28,704 nucleotides of DNA from JBDKGH01 sp039798265 (GTDB lineage: Bacteria > Bacteroidota > Bacteroidia > Flavobacteriales_D > Sanyastnellaceae), in the NCBI GenBank assembly GCA_039798265.1, contig JBDKGH010000089.1, positions 1-28,704 of the forward strand, written 5' to 3'. The notes below the pieces were generated by a model. The model searched no databases, was not told the DNA's origin, and was given only the letters and a program-made list of their open reading frames with translations. The position numbers were made by a program, and so were the translations under genes. This document shows, one piece after another, positions 13,742 to 21,958 of the stretch (the first letter of the stretch is position 1; every line of letters starts with the position of its first letter).

Positions 13742-15943
13742 ATGAACGCCCTATACATATCTAAAGCAAAACAACTCGTTTTTACCATTCTATTCATGGT
13801 GCTTTCCATGATTAGTAACGGACAAGACTATGAGTTAGAAAAGGTGACCTTCAACTCACCTTATGCTGATTTTGCCCCCATTCGTTACCAGAAAGGAGTC
13901 ATCTTTTGCAGTAGTCGATATAAAAAGAAACTCAGTGCGGACACCGACTCCATTAACTTCTACACCGATCTATTTCGCGCTCAATTAAAGGCCAACAACT
14001 CTTGGGCAAATCCTGCTCTATTCTCTCAGAGCCTTACCGAATATCTCAACGAAGGTCCTGCCTCTTTTACTCGAGATGAAAAGACCCTTTATTACACCAC
14101 TAATTTTGCCCCGAAAGACTCCTCTCGCAAGGACCATGTGGAAGAGTGGACACTCGGTATTCAAATCGCCCGTCTAGAAAATGATGTATGGAAAAAAACG
14201 GAACCCTTTCTGTTCAATTCGCCTAAATCAAATTACAACGTAGCGCATCCCGCTCTTTCCAAAAATGACTCTGTCCTCTATTTCGCTTCAGATATGCCTG
14301 GTGGATTTGGAGGAATGGACCTCTATAAATGCATTTGGTCCAATGGTACGTGGAGTATTCCAATCAATCTAGGAAGTAAGATCAATAGCAAAGGCAACGA
14401 ACTCTTCCCGTATATCGGAAGGGAAGGCTATCTCTACTTCGCCTCCAATGGTTGGAACCATGGACGAAAAGACATGGATATCTACGCAGTTGATCTTCAA
14501 AAACAAGAGAACAGCGAGCCCAATCCCCTTCCCGAGCCCATCAACTCTTCCTACGATGATTTTGCCTACACCGAATATGCCGGTGAAGAATTTGGTTTCA
14601 TCTCTTCCAATCGTGATGAAAATAAAGATGCGATCTACTCCTTCCGTTTAGGTGTTCCTAACTTCAACGACTGCTTAGAAAATTTACAAACTGTAGAGTG
14701 CTTTCTTTTTGAAGAAACAAAAGTGCTATCGGTTGACTCGCTTCCTCTAGTGTATGAATGGGATCTCGGTGATGGTACCAAACGTCGTGGTTTAAGTGTA
14801 GAACACTGCTACGAAAAAATGGGAAACTATCACGTACAACTCAACATTATTGATACCATCTCTCATTCGACCTTCTTCGCTGTTTCTTCGGCAGACATTG
14901 AAGTCCAGCATTATGAACAGCCTTACATTTTGAGTAACGACACCGTGATGATTAACGATCCCATTCGTTTGTTCACTGATAATTCGAAAATCACCCAGTT
15001 TGAAGTAGAAAAAATGAACTGGATTATTGATAATGAAAAACACTACCAAGGAGATAGTATCACAGTGCAGTTTTCCACTCCTGGATGGCACCAAATAATA
15101 GTAGGTGCGAGCAGCAAATTGAAGCCCGGCGGCGGACGCGATAAAGCTTGCGCATACAAAGAAATCTATGTTAGTGCCGATTCGCTTCGCGGCTATCCGA
15201 AATCGGATCCTGACCCTCATAAGAAGCCAGTGATGCGTATTCAACCTAAATCCAATATTGACGCCATTGCATCTACTCTTCAAGCGGACTACATCCCACT
15301 TTATCACATCATCGTAAAACGAAGCGCGGGCCGCATTCCGTTTAATGATCCTGCTTTTGCAAAAATTCGTTTTGTTATTATGGAATCTCACGACGCATCG
15401 GGAGATTACGTTTACACGGTTGGAAATACTTCCGACCTTGTTGGTTTATACCCCATCTATCAAGAACTGTCTGATAGTGGTTTTGTTGATTTGAATATCG
15501 AAGCGTTTTCTCAAGAAAAAATGAATCAGGAATTCATGCGCACAGGAACCTTTATCGAACCTGGCAACGCTACTAAACTCAACAAAGAATTCATCAACCT
15601 GCGCGATATCAAGTTTGAATACAACAGCGACGTTATTCGTGAAGAATCAAAAGCCAATCTCGACTACATCAGCTCTATGTTGCTGCTGGAAGAAGACTTC
15701 TTGGTAAAAATAAATGCACACACCTGCAGCTTAGGCAAGCACGATTACAACATGGATCTGTCATCAAGAAGGGCCAAAAGTGTAGAGCGCTACTTCATCA
15801 GCAAGGGAATAGACCCTTCACGGTTTATATCCAAGGGCTTTGCCGCCACTGAACCCATCGCTGATAATGCCACAGAAGAAGGCCGCGCTAACAACCGTCG
15901 TGTAGAATTCATCATCGTATTTCCTGTAGCACAGCAAGAATAA
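13742..15943 (+). CDS. envelope protein: PD40 propeller, PKD, SPOR-like region, OmpA domain
   Basis: 733 residues, ATG at 13742. The signal peptide is about 1-28 (ISNG|QD). Residues 40-300 hold PD40/WD40-type propeller blades (e.g. PASFTRDEKTLYYTT, HPALSKNDSVLYFASDMPGGFGG, LFPYIGREGYLYFASNG). A PKD-like fold occupies about 330-390 (YEWDLGDGT, 338-346). A SPOR-like stretch follows at about 515-590 (YVYTVGNTSDLVGLYPIYQEL). A complete C-terminal OmpA domain is at 618-727 (IKFEYNSDVI, LSSRRAKSV, NNRRVEF). This resembles PorE of the T9SS (TPR-propeller-CRD-OmpA) and gliding-associated OmpA proteins, but it has no TPR, so PorE itself is unlikely. It is probably anchored to peptidoglycan with an exposed propeller. 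The next gene overlaps by one base (TAATG). Confidence 0.82.
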   Translation: MNALYISKAKQLVFTILFMVLSMISNGQDYELEKVTFNSPYADFAPIRYQKGVIFCSSRYKKKLSADTDSINFYTDLFRAQLKANNSWANPALFSQSLTEYLNEGPASFTRDEKTLYYTTNFAPKDSSRKDHVEEWTLGIQIARLENDVWKKTEPFLFNSPKSNYNVAHPALSKNDSVLYFASDMPGGFGGMDLYKCIWSNGTWSIPINLGSKINSKGNELFPYIGREGYLYFASNGWNHGRKDMDIYAVDLQKQENSEPNPLPEPINSSYDDFAYTEYAGEEFGFISSNRDENKDAIYSFRLGVPNFNDCLENLQTVECFLFEETKVLSVDSLPLVYEWDLGDGTKRRGLSVEHCYEKMGNYHVQLNIIDTISHSTFFAVSSADIEVQHYEQPYILSNDTVMINDPIRLFTDNSKITQFEVEKMNWIIDNEKHYQGDSITVQFSTPGWHQIIVGASSKLKPGGGRDKACAYKEIYVSADSLRGYPKSDPDPHKKPVMRIQPKSNIDAIASTLQADYIPLYHIIVKRSAGRIPFNDPAFAKIRFVIMESHDASGDYVYTVGNTSDLVGLYPIYQELSDSGFVDLNIEAFSQEKMNQEFMRTGTFIEPGNATKLNKEFINLRDIKFEYNSDVIREESKANLDYISSMLLLEEDFLVKINAHTCSLGKHDYNMDLSSRRAKSVERYFISKGIDPSRFISKGFAATEPIADNATEEGRANNRRVEFIIVFPVAQQE

Positions 15944-16929
15944 TGAAAAAAATCACCCCACTCATCCTTTCTCTTTTCACCTGTTTTTCTGCTGTGTGTG
16001 CCTTCGCACAGCCAGTTCCGGCTGCGGATGAAAACATCCCTTTTCTCGTTACCTTCTCTAAAGATGCAGGAACAAAATGGGGTGATGACGATTTCAATCA
16101 AGTCTTCTTTTTTAGTGTCCCGAAAGATTATAAATCGCCTATTTACATTCGCGTGTATGATCCCGAATGCGGAGGAAAAAATGACGAAGCCAACAATGGT
16201 TTCAATTCCATGACCAAGTATTCGCTCTATGGCGGACAAGGTTGCATCACTACAGATGATGCCCGCAACGTTGACCCCGTTGGAAACTACAAGAGCGGTA
16301 ACCTTCTGGGTACAAAAACATTTGGTGTAGATCCCAAATTCGATGATCAATGGTTCACCTTCGGACCTTTTAACCCCAGCGAAGGGGAGCTTGCGCCCAA
16401 ATATGGTGGCTACATTTTTAAACTGATTTGCGAAGGCATCAAAGGTGATGATGGTAATCTTTATCGCTATTTCATGAGCACCAAAGGAGATAAAAACATA
16501 CCGATAGAGGGTGGAAATGCCTTTACATTCGAGTACTCCTTCCGCCTTCATGCCGACCCCAATCAAACCAGCCACGTATATCCGTATGTAGATGAAAAAG
16601 TAATTTCTCTCAATCAAAGTAACTTCGATTGGGATAATGAGGGCTACATCAAGCTTGTTTCTGTAGCCACCGCTGGAGAGTTTTTGAAAACCTCCGAAGA
16701 AGACAAATGGGCTACGAGCAACTATACCATCAAAGATGTAGAAAGAAAAAAATCGCTAGATATTCAATTTAAAAAAGACAGTAAACGCGCCATTAACAAT
16801 AACAATGTGGTGTTTTATGTACGCAACCAGTACGGTGAAATGCTCCCTTTCTTCACCATTCCCATAGGTGGTATTCCCAAGCCAACAGGAGAAATTTCAA
16901 TAAAACGTGCATCGCCACCAAAAAAGTAA
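15943..16929 (+). CDS. secreted protein of unknown function, coupled to the PD40-OmpA gene
   Basis: 328 residues. Signal peptide 1-22 (AFA|QP). I do not recognise the rest. Visible features are an early FLVTFSKDAGTKWGDDDFNQVFFF segment, an Asp/Asn/Gly-rich stretch with YDPECGG near residue 70, SLYGGQGCITTDDARN near 93-108, beta-strand-rich sequence throughout, and a basic tail ending SPPKK. There is no membrane helix after the signal, no lipobox and no sorting domain. Its ATG overlaps the preceding stop codon (TAATG), which implies translational coupling and possibly a physical complex with the PD40-OmpA protein. The SpoIIE sensor gene follows after 30 bases. The minus-strand open frame inside it is a shadow. 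Confidence 0.8.
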   Translation: MKKITPLILSLFTCFSAVCAFAQPVPAADENIPFLVTFSKDAGTKWGDDDFNQVFFFSVPKDYKSPIYIRVYDPECGGKNDEANNGFNSMTKYSLYGGQGCITTDDARNVDPVGNYKSGNLLGTKTFGVDPKFDDQWFTFGPFNPSEGELAPKYGGYIFKLICEGIKGDDGNLYRYFMSTKGDKNIPIEGGNAFTFEYSFRLHADPNQTSHVYPYVDEKVISLNQSNFDWDNEGYIKLVSVATAGEFLKTSEEDKWATSNYTIKDVERKKSLDIQFKKDSKRAINNNNVVFYVRNQYGEMLPFFTIPIGGIPKPTGEISIKRASPPKK

Positions 16930-16959
16930 CATATTGCAGCTTTATCCACCCTACCCGTT

Positions 16960-19900
16960 GTGTTTAAGAAACTGCTCCTCTTCGTTTGCATTGCACTGAT
17001 CGCTTCTGCTTGCGCTGCGCAATCCTATAAAATTAAGGCCTACTCTGACCGCGATGGTCTGAGTAGCGCCTATATCAATACCATCAACCAAGATTCTCGC
17101 GGATACTTACTCATCGGCACGAGCGAAGGGCTTTTCCGTTATGATGGTTTTCGTTTTCAGTCATACACCACCAAAGATTCTTTAGCCGACAATTTTATTG
17201 AGTGCAGCCTTTCTGGCACCAACGATCGCATCCTATTTGGACATAACAATGGAAATGTATCCATCTACCAAAATGGAACATTTGACATCCTACACCTCGA
17301 AAAGTTTTTGACGAGTAAAATTGTCCAAATCCTACAAGACAAAGAAGGCAATTTTTACCTCATCTCCCAAAGTTCGGGTATATGCATCCTCGACAAAGGC
17401 TACAACATTCTTCATGTGCAACAAGGGCTCGAGGACTATAATGTGTTCACCGCCCAATTTGACTCCAACAACCGATTATGGCTTGGAACAGACCTCGGAA
17501 TCGTTCAAGTAAAATTCAACGGTTCTAGCAAGTGCGAAGCCTCAATCATCAGTGGTTTTCCCATTACCACAGTTACGGGTATTGCTAACACGCAAAACAA
17601 CCGACTTCTTGTAAGTACCATTGACGCTGGGTTGTATTCGCTAGACGTGGCTTCTTCAGCTATCGATAGTATTAAAGCCTTCAACGAAGATCTATCAGCC
17701 TATCAAATCAAAAACGTTAGAGAAGATAAAAATGGTGTGCTCTGGATAGCCACCAACAACGCTGGTCTCATCGAATTGTCGAATCCACAAAACTTCAACT
17801 ACCAAACCGTTGTTCACTTCACCGATGGTGCTTTAAAAGATGTAATCAGCACTCGTACAAGCTTCACCGATCGTGAAGGCAATGTATGGATTGGTTCTAT
17901 CGGTAATGGACTACTAAAGTTAGAAGACGATTATTTCAGCACGTTCCAATTTACCAGCGATGAAGACTTGTCCATTTACTCTCTTTACAACATTCACGAC
18001 AGTTTGTATCTCGGTGGAAAAGGATACATTCAACTCTGCTTTGGTAATCCGCGCAACATCATAGATACCTTTGGAAAAGAAAAAGGCCTTCCCAACACGC
18101 CAATCACAGCTATCTACAGAACATCCAAGGGCGATTTATACGCGGGCACGATCGATGATGGACTTTGGAAGCTGCCGGCCAATCAAAAACGCTTTAAACG
18201 CATTCTCCTTTCTACTGATTTTAAAAATCAAAAAATCAGTCACCTCCTCTTCCATGATGGTATGCTCTATGTTGCTACCGATTTCGGTGCATACATTTTA
18301 GAAAACGATAAACTCAACACACGACTATCCATCGAAACAGGACTCTCTGGAAATGTGGTGCGCAGTTTTTTCAAAGACTCAAAAAACAGAATTTGGATCG
18401 GTACCACCTCAAGTGAAATTAGTTTCATCGATACGGATGGTTCTCTTCAAATACTCAGTTCACCCATCCCCAACTCTACCCTTCCGGTTCGCTTTTTTGC
18501 CGAAGATGCTCAAGGAAATATTTGGATGTCCACCGAAGGTGCGGGCGTTATGAAACTCTCGGAAGAAGGGTTTAAAGTTTTTCAAAAAGAAAATGGTTTG
18601 TACTCCGACTTTTGCTACAGCATGGTGAGCGACGACAAAAACCACCTCTGGATTGGACATCGCGGTGCGCTGAGCCGAGTTAACATTAGTACCGATGAAA
18701 TAACCATTCTCAGCCCAGGCGAAATAGGCGACATCAGTTGTACCGAAAACGCTATTCTACGTCTATCGAGCGGTATGATCTATTTCGGCACCAATAACGG
18801 TTTATTGCGATACGATCCGCTTCGCGATAAGAAAAACGAACTCGAACCCCTCCTCAATTTCAACGCTATTCTCGTAGGCGATTCTACTTACACTGATATT
18901 TCTTTCCTCGACCTTCCCTATGGCGACTACAAAGTAGCTTTCGACTTCGTGGGTATTTCTCTTAAACAATCCGAAGGCGTTAGCTATCAATACATCCTTG
19001 ATGGCTATGACACCGAATGGTCTGAGTTTACAAAAGATCATGTTATCACTTATAATCACCTTGGCCCAGGAACCTATACCTTTAAAGTAAAGGCTTTTAA
19101 TGCTGATGGTTTTGGCGGAAAAACCGTTCGCGAATTCACCCTTACCATCGACCGCCCTTTCTGGCAAAAATGGTGGTTTATTCTCGGCGCCATCATCCTC
19201 TTTCTGGTAACGGGCCGACTGATACTCCTGCGCCGTGAACGAATACTCAAAGCCAATCAAGAATACTTGAAAAAAGAACTCGCCGCTCGTACCAAAGAAG
19301 TGGTGGAACAGAAAGAACTACTCGAAATCAAAAACAAAGACATTACAGACTCCATCCTTTACGCAAAAAATATTCAAAACGCTTTCTTGCCTTCTTACCT
19401 CGAGCTCAAAGCTGTTTTCTCTGATGCCTTCGTTTACTTCAAACCTCGCGATATTGTATCCGGCGATTTTTACTGGGTACAAAAAACAGATCGATACATT
19501 CAAATCGCTTGTGGCGATTGCACAGGACATGGTGTTCCCGGTGCATTTATGTCGCTCATCGGTTCGCGTGTGCTCAAAGATGTTTCTGCTTTAGAAGCCC
19601 CCAATAATCCCGCCCATTTCCTTTCTTGTGTAGACCAAGAGTTATCTCAAGTGTTCAAGCAAGGTTCCGAAGCGAGCACACTCAATGATGGTATGGACAT
19701 GGCCCTTGTTTCGTTTGATACTTTTTCAGGTGTAGCTCGATTTGCAAGTGCCAATCGCCCCATTTTTGTTTATCATCAAAACAAGATCATCGAAATAAAA
19801 GGGGATCGCCGACCACTTGGCGGTACGTTCTCCGCTATGGTTACAGGTGGTTTTACTGGCGAAGAACTCACCCTGCACAAAGGCGATATCATCTACTTAT

Positions 19901-20097
19901 TCTCCGATGGAATTACCGATCAATTTGGTGGTCCAGCTGGTAAAAAAATCAAGAAAAGGGGATTCAAATCGTGGATCGAAGAGGTATGCCAACTTCCGCT
20001 TGACGTTCAGCGCAATGCCATCAAAGAAAAGTTTAAAGCATGGAGAGGTGATTTAGACCAGCTAGATGACATCATCATCATTGCCATTCAAATCTAA
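16960..20097 (+). CDS. periplasmic propeller sensor with cytoplasmic SpoIIE/PP2C phosphatase
   Basis: 1045 residues, GTG start. Signal peptide about 1-20. Residues about 25-630 contain repeated Reg_prop blades (LLIGTSEGLFRYDG, LWLGTDLG, LWIATNNAG, VWIGSIGNGLLKLED, IWIGTTSS, IWMSTEGAGVMKL, LWIGHRGAL, YFGTNNGLLRYDP), probably two seven-bladed propellers. A Y_Y_Y domain is at about 650-725, one transmembrane helix at about 737-757, and a charged coiled coil to 795. The SpoIIE phosphatase spans about 790-1045 with intact metal-binding acids: SGDFYW (about 834), CGDCTGHGVPGAFMS (about 851), FSDGITDQ (about 982) and LDDIIII (about 1035). It should sense an outer ligand and dephosphorylate a Ser/Thr-phosphorylated regulator such as an anti-anti-sigma factor, none of which is in this window. 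It is last in the 13742 operon. Confidence 0.9.
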   Translation: MFKKLLLFVCIALIASACAAQSYKIKAYSDRDGLSSAYINTINQDSRGYLLIGTSEGLFRYDGFRFQSYTTKDSLADNFIECSLSGTNDRILFGHNNGNVSIYQNGTFDILHLEKFLTSKIVQILQDKEGNFYLISQSSGICILDKGYNILHVQQGLEDYNVFTAQFDSNNRLWLGTDLGIVQVKFNGSSKCEASIISGFPITTVTGIANTQNNRLLVSTIDAGLYSLDVASSAIDSIKAFNEDLSAYQIKNVREDKNGVLWIATNNAGLIELSNPQNFNYQTVVHFTDGALKDVISTRTSFTDREGNVWIGSIGNGLLKLEDDYFSTFQFTSDEDLSIYSLYNIHDSLYLGGKGYIQLCFGNPRNIIDTFGKEKGLPNTPITAIYRTSKGDLYAGTIDDGLWKLPANQKRFKRILLSTDFKNQKISHLLFHDGMLYVATDFGAYILENDKLNTRLSIETGLSGNVVRSFFKDSKNRIWIGTTSSEISFIDTDGSLQILSSPIPNSTLPVRFFAEDAQGNIWMSTEGAGVMKLSEEGFKVFQKENGLYSDFCYSMVSDDKNHLWIGHRGALSRVNISTDEITILSPGEIGDISCTENAILRLSSGMIYFGTNNGLLRYDPLRDKKNELEPLLNFNAILVGDSTYTDISFLDLPYGDYKVAFDFVGISLKQSEGVSYQYILDGYDTEWSEFTKDHVITYNHLGPGTYTFKVKAFNADGFGGKTVREFTLTIDRPFWQKWWFILGAIILFLVTGRLILLRRERILKANQEYLKKELAARTKEVVEQKELLEIKNKDITDSILYAKNIQNAFLPSYLELKAVFSDAFVYFKPRDIVSGDFYWVQKTDRYIQIACGDCTGHGVPGAFMSLIGSRVLKDVSALEAPNNPAHFLSCVDQELSQVFKQGSEASTLNDGMDMALVSFDTFSGVARFASANRPIFVYHQNKIIEIKGDRRPLGGTFSAMVTGGFTGEELTLHKGDIIYLFSDGITDQFGGPAGKKIKKRGFKSWIEEVCQLPLDVQRNAIKEKFKAWRGDLDQLDDIIIIAIQI

Positions 20098-20098
20098 C

Positions 20099-20821
20099 TT
20101 ACAAACTCAGCATTTCCCTGAATCGAGCGCTCTGCCTGCGTGATACTTCTACCTGTGTACCGTCTTTCAAGGTGAGGCGCAGGCCACCGTTAAACCAGTT
20201 TTCTACGCTTTGCACCCACCGTAAATTCACCACAAATTTTCGATTGGTGCGAAAAAACGTATGATCCAATCGATCCTCGAGGTTGTTCAGTGATTTTAAA
20301 ATGAGTGGTTTGAAATTTTGAAAATAGACCCGCACATAATTGCCCTCCGACTCGAACATGCGCACCTCATTTAGAGCTACAAACCAACACTTTTCTCCAT
20401 CCTTAATAAAGATCTGATCCTCTTGTCCTAAACGACCTTCCTGACTCAATCGCAGGCGCTGATCATCGCGCTGTTTCGCACGAATCACTTTTTGTACGGC
20501 TTCTGCTAAGCGATCCTCCTCTACGGGTTTCAACACATAATCCAATGCATTTACCTCGAACGCTTTCAGCGCGTACTCGTCATACGCTGTTACAAAGATG
20601 ACATAAGGGACATTCTCTAATTTATCCAACATATCAAACCCACTCATGCCTGGCATTTGAACATCCAAGAAAATAAGATCAGGCTGCACTTGCTCAATCA
20701 TCGCCAAGGCTTCTTCGCCATTGCTGCACTCCCCTTCAATAGTAATGTCGGGGTATTTAGAAAGAAGATTGATCAATTCTTTGCGAGCCAAACGCTCATC
20801 GTCAATTACCAACGTTTTCAT
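20099..20821 (-). CDS. LytTR-family response regulator
   Basis: 240 residues. The receiver domain (1-118) has the acidic pocket IDDE (6-9), phospho-acceptor D53 in LIFLDVQMPGMSGFD, TAYDEY and the lysine of VLKPVEEDR. The LytTR DNA-binding domain (about 135-240) has VRMFESEGNYVRVYF, FFRTNRKFVVNL and GTQVEVSRR. It pairs with the histidine kinase encoded five bases upstream on the same strand. Its stop codon lies one base from that of the convergent SpoIIE sensor, with no terminator between them, so read-through from either side would make antisense RNA. Target genes are not shown by the sequence. Confidence 0.93.
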   Translation of the reverse strand: MKTLVIDDERLARKELINLLSKYPDITIEGECSNGEEALAMIEQVQPDLIFLDVQMPGMSGFDMLDKLENVPYVIFVTAYDEYALKAFEVNALDYVLKPVEEDRLAEAVQKVIRAKQRDDQRLRLSQEGRLGQEDQIFIKDGEKCWFVALNEVRMFESEGNYVRVYFQNFKPLILKSLNNLEDRLDHTFFRTNRKFVVNLRWVQSVENWFNGGLRLTLKDGTQVEVSRRQSARFREMLSL

Positions 20822-20826
20822 AGTAT

Positions 20827-21867
20827 TCAGTTTGTTGTTTGAGGAATACGCAATTCTGTTATCACCACATCTTGTCCTTGCTGTATAGTGAACGATGCTT
20901 TACCCTGATAAAGCAATTCTAATCGCTTTTGAGTGTTGGACAACCCAATGCCTTCTACCGAACGTTCATTCGACAGCTCACCACTATTCATCACTTTTAC
21001 AATCAGCAATTGACCTTCACGGTAGGCTTGAATTTCTACTTTACCGCCTTCTAGTCTTTTCGAAATACCGTGTTTCACGCCGTTCTCCGCGATGGTTTGC
21101 AACATAAGCGGAGGAAAATCGCAGACAAGGCATACGGGATCTACCGAAATGCTCAATTGTAGTCGTTCTTCGAATCGAATTTTTTCCAACGACAAATATT
21201 TTTCTACCAGTTCCATTTCTTCTCGAAAAGAAACGGTTTGTTTTTTACCACTGATCAGCGAATGACGCAGCATACCGCTGAGCATGGTAATGGCTTCCTT
21301 CGCTTTGTTAGGATCTTCATCCACCAACGCTCTAATGCTGTTAAGCGAATTGAACATAAAGTGCGGATTCATCTGCGACTTAAAACTCGTTAACTCAATC
21401 TCTGTATTCGCTGCTTGCAATTCGAGGTTCATGATCTCTTCTCGCTTCCAGTTTTCAAAGGTCTTCACCGCGAAATAGATAATATTCCAAAGCAAAAACA
21501 AGGCTGAAAAGTTGAGGATATCCAATAAGAAATTTCGATTAACCAAGGCATTCCATTCGGGCCAATCGCTTTTGGGTAGCAGAGAAATGAGGGTATTGGT
21601 CAGGTAAAAAACGCAGCTCATCAATACTGATGACAGCGCAATGCGTGGAAGAAGGTTAACAATGTTGAGTTGAGCCCATTTTCTGCGATGTACCCACCAG
21701 CGAAAGAGGTGTGTAACTCCAATACCTGTGGCCATGATCAGCACCGAGAAAAACAGGATTCTTCCAATGGGGTCATTCTGAATAGACGCAATAAGGAAGT
21801 TGCCAAAAGCAAACATGCCCCATCCGCCTATTTGACACACCCAATATAAAAGTGATCTGTTCTTCAT
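20827..21867 (-). CDS. LytS/YpdA-type sensor histidine kinase
   Basis: 346 residues from the ATG at 21867; a further 29 in-frame codons upstream are rejected because they cover the promoter element. The N-terminal half has four hydrophobic segments (about 9-29, 40-58, 75-97 and 118-138) and no large periplasmic domain. Then come a short linker helix, the His_kinase motif SQMNPHFMFNSLNSI with the phospho-accepting histidine (about residue 168), the N-box TIAENGVKHGI and the glycine box VEGIGLSNTQKRL. The partner LytTR regulator follows after five bases. With no obvious ligand domain of its own, it may sense membrane state or another protein. Confidence 0.92.
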   Translation of the reverse strand: MKNRSLLYWVCQIGGWGMFAFGNFLIASIQNDPIGRILFFSVLIMATGIGVTHLFRWWVHRRKWAQLNIVNLLPRIALSSVLMSCVFYLTNTLISLLPKSDWPEWNALVNRNFLLDILNFSALFLLWNIIYFAVKTFENWKREEIMNLELQAANTEIELTSFKSQMNPHFMFNSLNSIRALVDEDPNKAKEAITMLSGMLRHSLISGKKQTVSFREEMELVEKYLSLEKIRFEERLQLSISVDPVCLVCDFPPLMLQTIAENGVKHGISKRLEGGKVEIQAYREGQLLIVKVMNSGELSNERSVEGIGLSNTQKRLELLYQGKASFTIQQGQDVVITELRIPQTTN

Positions 21868-21876
21868 ACACTCTTT

Positions 21877-21884
21877 CAAATATA
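21877..21884 (-). promoter_or_regulatory. -7 element before the histidine kinase gene
   Basis: TATATTTG on the minus strand is an exact TAnnTTTG match nine bases before the kinase ATG, giving a predicted leader of about six bases. The upstream element is weak (TTTA at about 20 bases). Together with the 91-base gap, it suggests the kinase pair is not simply the tail of the giant-protein transcript. Confidence 0.5.
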
Positions 21885-21958
21885 TGCAGAACAGATCACA
21901 TAAGTAAACTCCTGTAGATGAACGGAAACTTTTGATTACCGTCGGTCTATACAATAGA

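Noticed and set aside
14792..15391. 199-codon minus-strand open frame
   Set aside because: Antisense shadow of the PKD and SPOR-like part of the PD40-OmpA gene, with Arg/His-rich low-plausibility translation.
13742..15943. Assignment as T9SS component PorE
   Set aside because: The propeller and OmpA domains fit, but there is no TPR domain, a PKD-like domain is present instead, and no other por/gld genes are nearby.
15790..16617. 275-codon minus-strand open frame
   Set aside because: It is antisense to the end of the PD40-OmpA gene and most of the coupled secreted-protein gene, which have signal peptides and normal coding character. The translated frame has no family features.
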